Below are positions 17,894 through 32,500 of a DNA stretch of 64,000 nt, piece after piece. A program made the translations under genes and the position numbers. The notes beneath the pieces were generated by a model, which worked only from the letters and a program-made list of their open reading frames with translations, was not told the DNA's origin and searched no databases. This stretch comes from Patagioenas fasciata (lineage: Eukaryota; Chordata; Aves; Columbiformes; Columbidae), in NCBI RefSeq assembly GCF_037038585.1, contig NC_092520.1, positions 16,499,001 to 16,563,000 on the forward strand. Direction: 5' to 3'. Every line of letters starts with the position of its first letter. Position 1 is the first letter of the stretch.

Positions 17894-20820
17894 TGGCAGC
17901 TGTTACCTTTTTAGTGGTATTTTTTTTTTGCATAGGCGGTGGTATGTCACTAGATATTAATCTGCTCAAGACTTGGCTTGTTTGTTGTACTTCTTACTGC
18001 AATCAGGATAGTGCTCCTTAATCCAGGCTGCACTAACCGTTTGAGGAAGATATTTATAGCAGTTGCTGTAATTGAATTTTATTGATTCTTGAAAGAGATG
18101 GAAGCTGTGAGGAGGAAAAAAAGAAGAAGAATAAGATAATTATTTGAAGAATGACTGCAGCCATTATGTTCTGAGATTGTAGAAGTATTTTATTCTGTCA
18201 TTATGGTTACTTTATTATTTTGTAAAATATGGTACCAATTGTCAAAGTCCAGTACTTCCTGATTGGGCTCTTTCAGATATTCCACACACGTAAGGTTTAA
18301 TGTTTAATACAAAGTTTACACACTTGAATTTCTTTGAAATTGTGATTTAGTGTAGTGATACAGTAATGTATTTAAATCACAATGTAAGTAAAATTACATC
18401 TAGCAGAGTATAGTGATTTCAACATACAGCTGAATCACAATACAAAAGTGATTACCAGTGTCTCTCAAGACCTCATTATAAGGAGATTGGGTGTCCACAG
18501 TCACTGGAAACTGACACACAGGTTGAATCCAGCTCAAGACCCTTGCTCTCTTCAAAGTTCTTTTTTCGTTTTTTATATTCGGTATGGGGCTGAGCCACAT
18601 GTACACTGGCCACACACAAACACTCCCCATGCTGCTCTGGCTAACTCAGGAATATGTTTTGCACCCTTGATTAAACTGAGGATGAACATTCACACAGCTG
18701 GCTGATGCACTCTGCACATGTGGCCTCCAGTCCCAATTGTGTTGCGACAAGTTCAGCTTTCTTTGCAACACCCATGGCCAGTCCCTCCTTCTATTCTTCC
18801 TTGAGATTCACCAGCACATCACCCTTACCCATCCCCTCAGAGCCTTCTTGCATTCTAATGGTTCACTGATGGTTCACATCAAGTACAAAATACCTAGTTA
18901 TCTCTACTGCTAGCAAACCCTAGGCAAACAATGAGTTTGTGTCTAGCCAACATAATTTTATTCCTAATGGGAAGGCACTGGTCAACAGCACAAAAATGGA
19001 AAATGAAATACCAAGAATCCAGTTGAAAGGTAAAAACTTAATTTTCTAGATTTGTTTTTTGAGACATCCACCACCTTACATTTCTGTTTTTCAAATCCTG
19101 ATGTTTACATTTGCTAACACTCACAAAAATACATTTAAAGACTACCTCAGTAGCACTGTGGCTCTCTGACACTCATAGTTGGGTCTTAGTATGTTTTGAT
19201 GTATTTTATTATTTGTGTCAACCCACAGATGCATATAATACATCTTTAAAACATTTCAATTTTAGCTCTTCCATAATGGCAAAATATGTTCCCTGTCTGT
19301 CAATTTGACATAGTAATATGGTATAGCAACTTTATTCTCAAATATTAAGACATCTACTATGATAGCCATGATCATAGAAAGACAGTTCATTGTAGAGGTA
19401 ATAAAAATCAGTGCTGGGAAGAAAAAAAATATTTGATGATTTATTTGTATAGTGTTTCTACATTTATTTCTAAACATTTGGACACTCAAATATTTAAATC
19501 AATTGTTTGGGTGGAACAGAAATTTTGCATGTTAAATGCCTAAGTGGAGTTAGAACTTCAAATTTGTGGATTCTACACCTTCAGGACAGACAAATAGCTG
19601 CTTTAGAAATGTGCAATATACAGTGAGGTAATGTCCTCTGAAATGCTTTGGTTCAGGCTACTTATTATTTATGAAAATTGGAGCTAGGAGCCCAACAGAA
19701 ACACACACCCCCTCCACAAGCTTTTATCTTTGATGTGTGTTCACACATTTGCTATTAGTAGTGAAGGCTTCTCATAATTTCTGACTCAGCTTTCTGTTGA
19801 TCACTACTTAAGAGCACTATATCTTCTATACCTCTTAAGTAGTAACAAATCAGAACACAAACTCTCATTATTGAATCCAGAACTCTCGAACGGGTGCTGG
19901 CTCTAGTACATAACCCCATGAAAGCCTTTGTCATCCTCGGTGTTGTGAAAAGAAATGCAGCAAAGGGCAGGTTAATGATGTGGATTTTGAGGAGGAGAGA
20001 GAAGTCTCTTCAGCACCAGTGAAAAATATGAGAGTTGTGGACACCGTTCACAATAAATTGATTTATACTGGATGAGATATTACCAGACATTTTCCAGATG
20101 TGTCAATCATTGAAAGCATAGCCTAATTGAATTGCATTCCTGATGTCTTTTCTTTTTCCAAGTCAAAACCCACTGGAATTTCCACCTGGATGTCTATCCC
20201 ATATTTCTTTCCAGGATCAAAACCTGTCACATATGCACACAAATAGTCCAGAACAATGTCAAATGAATGAAAAAGTTGCATTGAAATTACCCAAAGGAGA
20301 CAGTATCACAAACCCCAAGGACAGGTGTTTGTCTTTCACAGAAATGCATGGAAGAAAGGCTCTTTAACTGAAGCTTACTGTAAATTTTTGATTTGTAAGG
20401 AGATTTGGGAGTAAAACCATACATTTTAAAAACATTTAGGAAAGGAAGTATGAGTTTCAAAAGCCTGGGTTTTGCTTGCCAGCCATATTCATCTTGTTTA
20501 TACAGCTGGGATTTTTAAAAAGCAGTTTCTCAACTTATTGCAAAAGCTCTTGGGAATAAGGGGGGAAAACTAGAAGTCTGATGCATACAGTTTTATAGAA
20601 AGTACCACAAGAAAGTAGTAAGCTTAAAATTAAGGTTTGAATTACTAGTAAGAGATTACTAAAGGAAGATTCAAGAAAATTCCTCGTCCTACCTAGCAAA
20701 GTGCATGTTTTCAAAGGTAAGAAGCACAGAAATAAATCTCATATTTTTCTGTGACAAATAAATATAACATAAAGGTGGCTGTACATATAATTTAAAAATT
20801 CATCCCCCCACATGGATCAA
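17894..20820. other. AT-rich intergenic sequence
   Basis: No gene, CR1 or clear simple repeat. ORFs are short and typical of chance. Confidence 0.5.
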
Positions 20821-20825
20821 ATTCA

Positions 20826-21236
20826 GAGGAGGCCACCAAGACGGTGGAGCAGGAGCACCTGCCCTGCTCGGGGAGCTGGGCTTGTTCAGCCTGGAGCAGA
20901 TCTGGCTTCAGGGGACCTGACAGCAGCTCCCAGTGCTCCTGGAGGAGCTGGAGAGCATGTCTCTGTGGTGAAGGGCCAAAGGTGAGAGACAGTGGGCATT
21001 AACTGAAACAAGAGAGGACCAGCCGGGATATTAGGAGAAACCTTTTCCCCACGAGGACATTTGGGCAGCAGCACACGGTGCCCAGAGAGGTTGTGCTGTC
21101 TCTGTCCTTGGAGGTTTTCAACCCCAACTGGGCGAAGCTCTGAGCCCTGAGCAGCCTGATCTGACCTCGGAGCAGGAGGCTGGACCAGAGACCTCCTGAG
21201 GTCTCCTCCAGGTTGAGTTATTCTGTGATTCTATAC
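20826..21236 (+). mobile_element. CR1 LINE fragment, diverged
   Basis: Begins GAGGAGGCCACCAAGACGGT and shows CTGTTCAGCCTGGAG-like and GGTGCCCAGAGAGGTTGTG motifs of CR1, ending TTATTCTGTGATTCTAT. It is GC-rich and older than the other copies. Confidence 0.85.
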
Positions 21237-22364
21237 CTTAACATCAGTAACCAAATATGAAAATTAGATCTATTGGAAGCATTTTAGTGAGTATGCTTAT
21301 GTGTGACACTTAAGACAGACTCAAGTTCTATACTTTACAGATTTTTGACTATCAATTGGTCTTGGTATTAAAAAAAAGGTTCCCAAATTTTGGCTGTCGT
21401 TTGAAATCTTCTCTTTAATGGATTCTCATATGTTTACCTTGGAATTTCTCAATAATGTCCAAATTCATTGATTTATGTCTTCATGATATTAGTGGATCTT
21501 CAGTTACTGCGAAATACTGGTCAGAAACTGATACAGAAAAATTAAGAAGATAATTCAGTTTGCAAATGCAAATTAATTTCAACATGATTCAGTTCTCTAG
21601 ATATGTAATTTCAATATTTTGAACATCTTCTAGCCTATTTAGTGCCATAACATGTTTGCCCAGTAATAGCATTCTGTACGAATAATGTTAACAGAGCATT
21701 TTCAGCCATTACTACGGACTTCCTAATTTCTTTTTCTGTCATCCTCTGACATTTTATGTTTTTCACCCCAGCCTCTGCTGCACAGATACCTTTACAGAAA
21801 AAGTAGCTTCCATTCCTCTTTTTCACAGGATCTAGCACACAATGACCAGCATTCAATTGCAGATTCATGGGATAGGTAAAAGATGATGAAGTTTTAGCCC
21901 AGAGTCTCTGGTAAAATGTACTCAGTCTTCCTGACATGTGGTTTCAAATACTGAGCATTTGGAACATGGTAGCTGTGGGATGAAAAGAAAATGAAAGGGA
22001 GGAATTTCTGCAGTGTTTTTTACAAGTATCTGAAATTAATTTCTCATCACAATATCTCTGTTCTTGTATCTGCTGAAAAGTTCCAACCATGAGTTTCCTA
22101 GTCTTGGCAGTCAACATTTTCTTTTCTGTACCAGCAAATCCAACAACTGGCATCTTGCACTTACTCTTTCCTCAGCAGGCAGTGTGCTCTGATTCACTGT
22201 TGTGTTAAAGACAATCTGCTAGTACTTCGAACAAGTTAGTGGGGTTAAAGGGTTATAGAAATTAATTAAATTTAGAAATATTATCAGTTAACAGAAGACT
22301 TGCTAAGGCTGTGTCCTTTGTTAGAAATGTTTGTTCATACTCATGCTGAAAAACTAAACTTCAA

Positions 22365-22785
22365 TAGAGGTTGGAAGGGATCTCCGGAGGTCATCTTATC
22401 CAACTCTCCTGCTCAAGCAGGGCCACCTAGAGCCGGTTGCCCAGGACTAGATGTGTTTCAAATATGTCCACCACCTTTCTGGACAACCTGTGCCAGTGTT
22501 CGATCACTCTCACACTACAATGTGTTTCTTGATATTCAGAAGGAGTCTCCTGTGTTTTAATTCATGCCCATTGCCTCTGGTCCTGTCACTGGGCACTGTT
22601 GAAAAGATCCCGGCTCTGTCTTCCTTGCACCCTCCCTTCAGGTGTTTATAGACATTGATGAGTCTTCTTTTCTCCAGGCTGAACAGTGCCAACTCTCTCA
22701 GCCTTTCCTCACAGGATAGATGCTCCAGCCCAAAACTGGACACAATGCAGCAGGTGTGACTTCACCAGTGCTGAATAATCCTAAG
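22365..22785 (-). mobile_element. CR1 LINE fragment (3' end)
   Basis: Antisense CR1: GAGGTTGGAAGGGATCTCCG at the left end. The minus strand encodes [20 protein letters not shown]. Internally deleted relative to other copies. Confidence 0.9.
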
Positions 22786-24697
22786 AGGTTCCTGCAGAGC
22801 TTTCTATTTCAGTGTTCAGGTATTCTTTTCAGTGATTTAACTTACCTGTTGCATTCCTTCTCTCCGTCTCTCTCTGTCACAGTCCTTTTTTAGAACTGCT
22901 GCCAATTATGTGAATAAAGATAGATACTTTTTATGGTTGATACATGTTGAAAAACAACTTATTAATCCAGAGCTACTTTTCAGCTAGATGCACGTTGAAA
23001 TCTATCCTTTCCTAAGAGACAGGCCAACCATTAGATGTTGTGGACTCCAAACAGACACAATAAAATAAACAAGCCCTACGCTTGCTAAAGAGCACCAGAG
23101 GGAAAATATCACACTGGTATTTTCACCCCTTCTGAAAACATCTCTGGTTATCAGTCAATACAGGAGTGTACATCCATAAAACACATAAGGAAAATACTGC
23201 AGAGAAGTTACTGTTTTAGCTGGTTTAGCTAGATTTAAAATATCACAGCAAACAATTGCTTGTTACAGATAATAGATGCTCAGTCATTTTCTGTGGCCCA
23301 TTGTTGTTGATTTCTGTGTGGACTTTAGCCATGCAAAGACTGCATACGGGGGCTTATTTGGTTTATTTCCTTGTTCTAATGAATATTATCTGAAGGCAGT
23401 CACACTTGCGACCTAAGGATTGTGCTAAATCAATTGGAATTTTTGTCTAAAATCCAGTACAGTTGTCTATTTTTTGCCCAGCTCTATAGTTAACCATATT
23501 CAGAAGTTTCACCAACACTAGGCACATTAAGCAGCTGCTTCAAAGGACTCCCTTGTGATAACAATGTATATATCTTAAAAGGTAGTTACCATTCCATGAT
23601 TTATACCGGTGATTAACCTCCCAGTAAAGGCTCAGAGTTGTCTAACCACCCTAAATTTCCTACTGTCTCTCCCAGCAATTGAGGGTGCACTACTGGGAGA
23701 TCGGAGGCTACAGGGAATCACCAGCACATATTTACTCCAGGTGGGCAAACATGGTTCCATTTATTGGGAGACCTCGAAAAAGAAAGAAATGTTACCTCTG
23801 TAAAAGAATACACACAAAATGTGAGCAGTATTCACTGGCCAAATGTGAAGTGTAATTGATTATATAAAGAGGTTAGAAAATACCTGCCCATAGTTCTGTC
23901 TGAATCTTTCAAGTTAATAAAAAATCTGGTGCCATATGTCTTTTGGTTACTTTAGAATATAAAATGGAAATTCCTGACAGAGAACAAACCATGACAAATG
24001 TTCTCTGGAACTTTCACAGAGTTCATGCATTAAGTTCTGCTATTGCTTTATTTATTTTAAATGCAAGATAATTTATAAAACCTGTTCAAAACTGACATGA
24101 AAACTCTGTCTATGAAAAATATTTCTATTATTATCAAACAAGACTATTTAAATTTCAAGCTTAGATAAATGTTTAGAAATAAAGTCTGTGGCTTTGTTTC
24201 TTTTCCTTTAGTCCTGGATGAGGAAAGAGGAATGTTAAAGAAATATCTTTTAGCTTTGTCTAAAAAACTTAGCAAAACATTACGAAACATCAGGATTTTC
24301 TCTGAAGGTTGCTTTTCTAGAAATAATTATTTTAAAATATTGAAATAGCTCTGAATTAAACATTTTTTACAACTTCTGTTTAGGAAACATTACATGTATT
24401 AACTTCTGACCTATATCTGGACAAAAAAAAAAAAGTTTTTTCTATGTAGTATTAATCCAGTTGACTTCCAGAAAGTGGAAGTCTTCAGTCTGAAGAGGAC
24501 ATTACAACATGACATATCTACCTTTTGTTATTAAGGAATTTGACTAGAGACAAAATTTCACATCCATGCAGCTAGCAAAGTAGGAACTTGAGGTTCATCC
24601 ACATCCCAGATGAAACCCCTTGCTGTTGTGCTCAAAGGCTGAATCAGTTCCTCCTGCCTCTGTGTGAGAAGGGATCAATCCAGTTTTTAATCCTGTC
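22786..24697. other. AT-rich intergenic sequence
   Basis: No recognisable gene or repeat. Nothing beyond short chance ORFs. Confidence 0.5.
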
Positions 24698-24855
24698 TCA
24701 GGTTGTGGAGTCTCCTACTCTGGAGACATTCAAGACCTGCCTGGACGCCTTCCTGTGTAACCTCATCTGGGTGTTCCTGCTCCAGCAGGGGGATTGGACT
24801 GGATGATCTTTCGAGGTCCCTTCCAATCCCTAACGTTCTGTGATTCTGTGATTCA
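24698..24855 (+). mobile_element. CR1 3' end fragment
   Basis: GTTGTGGAGTCTCCTACTCTGG through AGGTCCCTTCCAATCCC and the terminal TTCTGTGATTCTGTGATTC. A short 5'-truncated copy. Confidence 0.93.
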
Positions 24856-26185
24856 TGGAGTACCTAATTCCCAGAGCACAAAACTCTGATTGTACCATTA
24901 AGTACAATTGCTTTCGTTCAGTTTTGCTGAATTGCTTTGGTTTCTCCATTTGACATACAAATGACTGAATAATCCATCTAGCTCAGTATTCTGTCTCTTA
25001 GCAATGGCAACAAGAGACGACAACTAGGAAGAACATGAGTCTGATGAGTTTTTGACGGATGCTGACTGCTTTCACAGTCTTCAGCAAGTTCCAGATATTA
25101 ACTTATGATTCTGTAAAAGATGTTTTCATTTCTCTGTCTTAAATCAGACTCTGGCAAGCCCCATTCAATGGCCCCTAGTTCTAATACTGTAGGATTTGGT
25201 ACACAACAGCTTTACATTCACCTTACCATTCACCTTCATGATTTTGCAAATCTTAGTTACATCAAGTTGTTGATCTCCTCTTTTCCAAGCTCCTAATTTG
25301 GTCGCTGGTCCATTTACTTAATAATTTTAATTGCCTTTCTGGGTACTTTCTTCATTGTCATTATACCTTTTCTGAGATTCGGAGAACAAAATTGCACAAA
25401 GTACTCAAGAACTGGACTCAAGAAGGTTTTATATAGTGGCGAAATTATGCTTACCATCATTCATGTTCTCAGCACTTACTCTGATGGCCACTGGCATTTT
25501 GTTGACCACTTTAGGCTGCCACAGCATATTGAGCCATTGATATCCAAGAAAATATTTGCTCTTGTGGAGTTCACTCTTGCTATTATACAATAGGCTGTTT
25601 ACATTCCAAATCCAAAAGGCAGAAAGAATGTGAACTAATTTAACAGAATCAAAGTTGACATGATTGTTGATTTTTGCCACTACTGCCTTAGTGGTAGCAA
25701 AAAAAAAAAAACAACACAACACAACTCTAGAAGTGCATACTGTCCTCTAACATTATCAAAACATAAAGATTGTTTTACCTTACTGTGCAATTTTAGCTGC
25801 ATTTCTTCATTATCATTTACAGGAAAGGAATAAATAATGGGAAGAAAAGATCAATTTCCCATTCAAAGCTGATGTGACAAAAAAAACCCCTGTGGCTAAA
25901 CAAGCTCTAAGTTAAATTATAGGATATATGATGTGCTGTGCACTAGACAAATGTGTGGGTTTTTTTCTAAAGCTGTGTGAATAACTGATATTTTTCTTCA
26001 GTCAGAACAAGAAAAAATAGAAAAAATAATTATTGTATATGACTTTTTTTGTGTTACTCTTTCTTGTCAGGTGGAAAAAATAAAACATTTCATGTCTTTA
26101 ATGGGAGCTAAGGCTTAAGCAAAACCAGTTCAAATGCCATGGGAAGTATTAGCAAGTACATCCATCAGATGCAGGGAGGTGATCA
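24856..26185. other. AT-rich intergenic sequence
   Basis: No gene or clear mobile element seen. Short A and T runs only. Confidence 0.5.
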
Positions 26186-26189
26186 CCCC

Positions 26190-26530
26190 CTCTCTTTGGC
26201 TCTTGTGAGACCACATCTGGAGGGGTGTGTCCAGGTCTGGACTCCCTAGCACAGGGAAGAGGCTACCAAGATGGCCAGGACATGGGAGGAGAGGCTGGGA
26301 AAACTGTTTTTGTCCATCCTGGAGAAGAGAAAGCAAAGGGGAAACCTTATGGCTACCTGCAACTATCTGAGAAGAAAATGCACAGACGGAGACAGACTCT
26401 TCTTGGATGTGCACAGGGAAAGGACAAGAGGCAATGAACACAAATTGGAAATTCCACTTAGATGTTAGGAAACTTTTCTTTATCATGAGGGAAGTAAAAT
26501 ACTTGAATGGGCTGCCCAGAGAGGTTCTTT
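26190..26530 (+). mobile_element. CR1 LINE fragment, old
   Basis: CTCTTGTGAGACCACATCTGG then CCAGGTCTGGACTCCCTAGC, GGCTACCAAGATGGCC and GGAAACCTTATGGCTACC follow the CR1 order. It ends GGCTGCCCAGAGAGGTTC without the usual 3' tail, so it is broken at both ends. Confidence 0.85.
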
Positions 26531-29500
26531 CACAAGGAACCTAAGTATCTTAAGATCAGAGTTGCAGGGAAACAACATCCAGCACACTGCTCTAGGTTTG
26601 CTGATTTTTGTTGGTCTGGTCTGAATTACGTTCCTTCTGCCCAGTTCAGATTTGAGAATATTTCCAGGTGCACTGAACTTGTATTTTTCAGTGAACAAAA
26701 TACTTGTCTAAAATGTTTGTCTAGCGCTGAGTTTTCAGAAATTTCACAGTGGTGAGTCAACAATAAAATTCTAAAAATTACTCTTCTAGTTTCAGAGTGT
26801 TTCACAAGCATTAACTAATTAATCCTCACATATAACTACTACCAAACTAAGCAGTTTCTTGCAGGGTGTATAGAAAAATCAAGAGGGATTGGACTCAAGT
26901 TTAGAAGTTGTCTGTCAATTTCCATGCATTAATTTCCAGGAGTTTGTTAAGGACCTCAATTTAGTCCTCAAATTTGGGTCAATGAAAATTCAATGTATAT
27001 AGAGGAGAATCCTAAAAGTATTGGTGAAATCATCAATAAATATTTATTTACAGACCAGTAATATCAGCAAACTCATTAAACACAGTCACTGATTTGAGAA
27101 TCCGTATTCCATTAAGAGATGCTCAAATGAAGTTTGCAAATTAATTCTTCAACTAATAAATCTGAGAATGGTTTCCCAGTCCAATCTCTATGTAATCACA
27201 GTGTGTTGGTGTTCCAGCTCCAAATAAATATCAAGTTTACAACTCAAATGCATCAATTTTTGGTATGTTTCTCCCTTTAAATTCTACACCTAGCACTCTA
27301 CTGATTCATAGGCTTCGCACATTCATTTGAGAAGGAAAAAAAAGAAAAATTGGCTAAAAATTTCTTGCATGTGCTGTTTGCAAAGAATTTGAAGAGGACA
27401 AAGTGTTCAAAATGGGCTGTTCTTAAATCTTTCATTATGGAATTTAGATGTATGAGTGAGTACCATGTATAGGAGAGTTATAATATGCCTGGTAACATAA
27501 AATGAGTAGCTTGGTTACCAAAGCTAACATGCAGTTGTGCAGCATTAATTATTATTGTGCCCACTTTAACTGAAGATAATTGAAACTGCTCTCCTGCGAT
27601 TTGATAAGACTTGGTTGATGGTTATTTGAGTCACATAAAACTATGAGTCAAGTGGGAGTCTGAAACTCAGGCGGTATTTTTAGATTATTAAAAAACGGAG
27701 ACACAATTGAGGCAGGGAACTCCTCTGTCTTGTTTACCTAAGTAACGAAGAATAAGGTGTTTCACAGACATTCGAGAGCAGAGGCCTTTTCAGTGAGTCA
27801 CTAGTGGATTTTCCACAACTGCTATTAAATAATAACTAGAAGCATAATAACAAACGGCTGAATTAATAAACGAGCTGCATGATAAAGAGGGCTCAAATTA
27901 ATATCTTCTAAATACTAAGTCTTTCTGGTTGCAGAAATACAGAACTAAACTTTTCCAGGCACAATGGTGCATTGTTATTTTCTCAAATCCTTTAGCCAAG
28001 TGACCCATTTGACATTATATCACCTTATGTTATAGTCCTCTTTTTCAAGTCCATGTTATAGATGGACACTGCTCCGAACAATTTCTAAATCTCTTCACAA
28101 AAGTAAAAAATGTGTGTTAAAAATGTCTGAAATACATAGTTATTTTATCCACACTAGTATTTTCAGATAACCAATACTGGATATATGAAACAAAATGCAA
28201 CAATCTTCTCACTATCAGAATTGCTCCAGAGTGCCAGGACTCGGGTAAGTCAAAGATTTTTCTGCTTAAATAAAAGATGTGTTTTCAAATACAATTCTTG
28301 TAGACAGTGAGATGATATTTATTTCAGATATTCAGACATCTATTCAGAAATATGTTGTTAAGAATTTGGAATTCTCTCCATGTCATTGGACAAGGCTATG
28401 CATACATTGAAAATATGTCATGGGGAAAACCCTGCTTGGTTTGCCCCAAATAGCTTTTTGCTCAGAACATTCTGTTTAGAGACAGCATTTTCTGTTTCCA
28501 CAACAGAATCTGGTGATTCAGCCCTGATATTATTGATGATAGAAACTGTAGAATTCTTTAATCTGGACATTCTTTGCTGATAGCAATGAAGCTACAGAGG
28601 TGTTGATTTATCTGAGTAGCTGCTAAGTATCAGAGGTTCTTTGTTAAAAAACTTTGAGTGTTGTCTGACTCAGACTGAAACCAAACCAAACAAAACCAAA
28701 TCAAACAAAGTCATCACAGGGGGTAACCTTACTTTTCAGTCATCCTTCTAGAGCAGGTGGTTAAATTCCAATGTAATGATCCTTATCTTGATAAATAAAG
28801 GGCAATGGTAAAATGTTGAACCTCTACAGCTCTATGCTCAAACAGATCCACCTATTAGAATGGGTATTGCATCGAGGACAATGCATAATCTACACTGAAA
28901 TTATTTACTGCTACTCAACCTGAGTTAATGAAATTTTCAACAGCAATATTGGAGAGGTCAGTCATGCATTCTTCTTAATAAAAGGCAATAATCCAACAGT
29001 TACAAATAAAACAGTGATTACAGCCCTTAGACTATAACATCCAGTTAAATGGCTAGTTGGGGGAGCGGGGGGAAAGGAACATCCTAATATATACTCATCT
29101 GCCTCCCACACCATATTTATAAAGATAAGAAATCCTCTAATGAAGAACGAAAGTTTTCAGGAGTACTCCATTTTACACAAACTTGGATTCTAGCTCTGAA
29201 AAATGTACAGAGACGCAATAAGAGAGATGGTGTTTGCAAACTAAGCAATATCCTATGATTTAGGCAGTAAGAGCACAGGGCATTCAGATGAAGCAGCGAA
29301 AACAAAGATAGGATAACAGTGTATGCTGTTCATAAAGGGCATTAGATTAATTCATTTGGGAGGATGATTGCCATGAGACCAAGGAGGAAAGATTTGATGG
29401 AATTACTTCTTTATCCTCCTCATATGAAAGATACTATAAGTTGTCCCAGGAACAGTCCCATACTCGATCAGAGCTTATCAAGCAACAGTCTTGTTAGTGG

Positions 29501-32500
29501 ATGTGTTTATTTTTCACACGAAAAGGAGACATAGTAGAAAAGCTGATGTGTGGGTTGAAACTTTTGCTTCACATATTCACGTATTCCTCTCGCCATTTCT
29601 CTTGAATGACTAGTTCTACTTACATGAAATTATGTACATTCTAGTTGAAATTCCCTGCCGATGAGCATTTTAAAAATGAGAGTTTCTTTGAGAAAGATAT
29701 GGCTCAAGAAATTTTGCTTAGTTAGATATCTGGAGGTAGCTTCATAATTATCCAGTTCTTGGTAAAAAAACTCCCCATAAATAGACATAACAAACAATCA
29801 TAACAATATCTGAAGCCTCTATCAATAACAACTAATAACCTTATTAGTGTGAAACTATTGAAATTAAAGAGGAAGCAAAGTAGAGGTGCGGAAGGAAACT
29901 ACAGCCCAAGTTTGGAAAGGTGAAATATCTGTGAATTCAGGTGTCCTGGAGCTGATGATCTATATTGTCACAGAATGAAATAAAAGTCCAGTAAATACAA
30001 CATGATTCATATCCTGGTACTGAATTAGAAATACTTAGAAACAGAAAAAGCAAAAATATTTAATGAAACACCAGACCCTGCTTTCTGAGGTACCTTGAAC
30101 TTGCTTTGTTTTGTCCTCCATTGGAATAAGTTTTCACATTCCAAGGAGGAAATATTTATTGCCTACTACAAACTAAGATATTTAAAACCACTAGATATGA
30201 AAACTCCATATCTCACTAGTCATCACAATTTAATGATAAATAAAGGAAGCATAACAGTCAAATTTATAGCAACACAGCAGCTGTTAAGCACTACATGGCA
30301 GCTCCTACATTGTCAAGCTAGAAATATACTTACTGAAGCACGTGTTATGAATGGTTGTGCTCTCTCCAGGTCTATAGCTTATGCAGAAGCTTGAGAAACA
30401 TCAGAAGTGTGGATTAAAGCTTAGTATATGAAGCCCACAGTTAAAATCCAAGTGTACAAGATTAAATGCCCATTGAAAAAAAATTTACCTATAAATACAG
30501 GGATTTGAGTAGCGTAAGTATTGACATCAAGGATGAGCTCTTGTGGCCAAAGGGAATATAAAAGTACTGAGTCAGGGTGCTGTGCTGTCCTCAGCCTGTG
30601 GTAGCTGGGCCACAAATACAGGTTAATCATCCTGCAGCCGCTGTGGCTAATACAAGTGCACATTTTCGCTAAGTCAGCAGCTGTTGTCAGAGATGACAAA
30701 GGTTCCAGGATGGATTCTCATGGCCATTCACCAAATCAGGAGAACAATGTCACAAACATCTACTCTGTAATATGGAAGCTGAAATGAGATCGAGCTGAAA
30801 AGCTGCATTAAATACTAATGACTTTGACAATGCTTTTGAACTAATCATACTAGCAATAACAAACATTTAAAAGATGCTTTTTTCTATTTGATTACCAGAT
30901 GATTTAAAAAATATAGGTTATATTTTGAGTCCCTGGGCTTAATTAATGAATGTTATGGAGGACATTTAATTGTTCGAGAAATCAGCGGTGATATTACTTT
31001 TCAGCAAAAGATAATACCTGCCCATACTCTTGCTCACTACTGTAAGGAACCAACAAAGAGTTATTAGATACATATAAACTTTATTGACTAATGTGAGAGA
31101 TTAGTCTTTTTATCTCCAATCTCTCATTTGCAATTATAGTATTTGAACTGGGATTGAGAACTACTTTTCAGATCAGTACACTGGAAAAACATATTTGAAA
31201 AAGAACAGATGATTTACAAACTTGTTTTTGTAGTCTGCTGACATGAAACAGAATAATTCCATCAATCTGTTTTTAATTCCACGGATTTATTTGCAGTAAC
31301 TACTTTGGAGTCTTATCAGGATAATATCTTCCCCATCACAAACTGAGCATTTATTATTCTGGAACAAAAGGACAGACAGTGCTTGTACACCCTGAACAAA
31401 GAGATCATAAGGTTTTCAGGGCACATTAACTCCAAGTGTATTCCAGCGGTTGCTGCAGAACGGCACCACTGTGGGTTTCCTGCTGATGACTTCGCTATGT
31501 GCAGTTGTGGAGTGTGACAAAAATAAGAAGCGAATTCGTGGCTTTCCCATTAATTCAGTTTTCATTTTGGGAAGTAAGGAGTCAGCAAACTTCATCTTGT
31601 TTCTTGGCAGGGCCTATGGAGGAAGGATGTCATCAGGCGCTTTGGTACATTCCTCCTTTATTCTAGCTCAGTGTTTTTCTAACGGATTGCAACACTGGTA
31701 TTGGCAAAACTATTCAGGATGAACTGAAATTATCAAGAAAATCATTGTCACTGAACACCTTGGCCTTTTCCCCACATTGTCCTTGGGATGTGGAAACTAT
31801 AGAACTTTTACCAAATCAGCCATACATAAAATATTTGCCTTGAAATAATTCAGCCAGTTGAATGAAAATTATTTGCCTTGCAACAGGAGAGAGACCATTT
31901 GGCAGCTTAGCAGGGAACAAGGCTAAGTTATGGCCAGTTTTAGGTAAACCCAGCCTCACGGTGAGGAAGGCCAGGGTGGCTCAGGCCCCCATGGGCCAGC
32001 AGAACTTTCCAGAAGGTGCTGCAGTCACCAGGGAGGGTTGTGGGGTGTCTGCAACCCTGAGCCAAACCACAGCTATTCAAATGGCTTCCCGGCCGGCCTG
32101 TGTGGAAGTCTGTGACCTACTTCTTGCAACATCCCAGTGCATAAACATACCTCCCTACCTGAGCTCTCATTTCCAGGAACAACTTCTTAATACTTTTATC
32201 TTGATTTCCCCTTTTCTTTCCTCTCTCATGCTGGCCAGCCTGAGGACCAGCCTGTGGTGTCTCCCCTCCCCTTCCCTGTTCCTCCCCAGCGGGGCCAAAC
32301 TCCATCTCAAACACACTGCAAGTAGAAAAGTCAGCTTTCTTGCAATTAAAGGTGAGAGGAATATGTTCCTATTACTCATCCAAATGCACTATGATGCTTA
32401 TATTCATACACTTCTCTCTGCAGCACTTTCCCTCAGACAGTAAAAGCCTTTCTAAATTACCCAGCTTCCCGCAGCAGGGGCTGGCAGGGTTTCTTTATGG

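Noticed and set aside
31862-32443. 193-codon open frame, the longest in the window
   Set aside because: No recognisable domain, no splice or promoter support, and low-complexity Leu/Ser composition; likely chance in GC-richer DNA.
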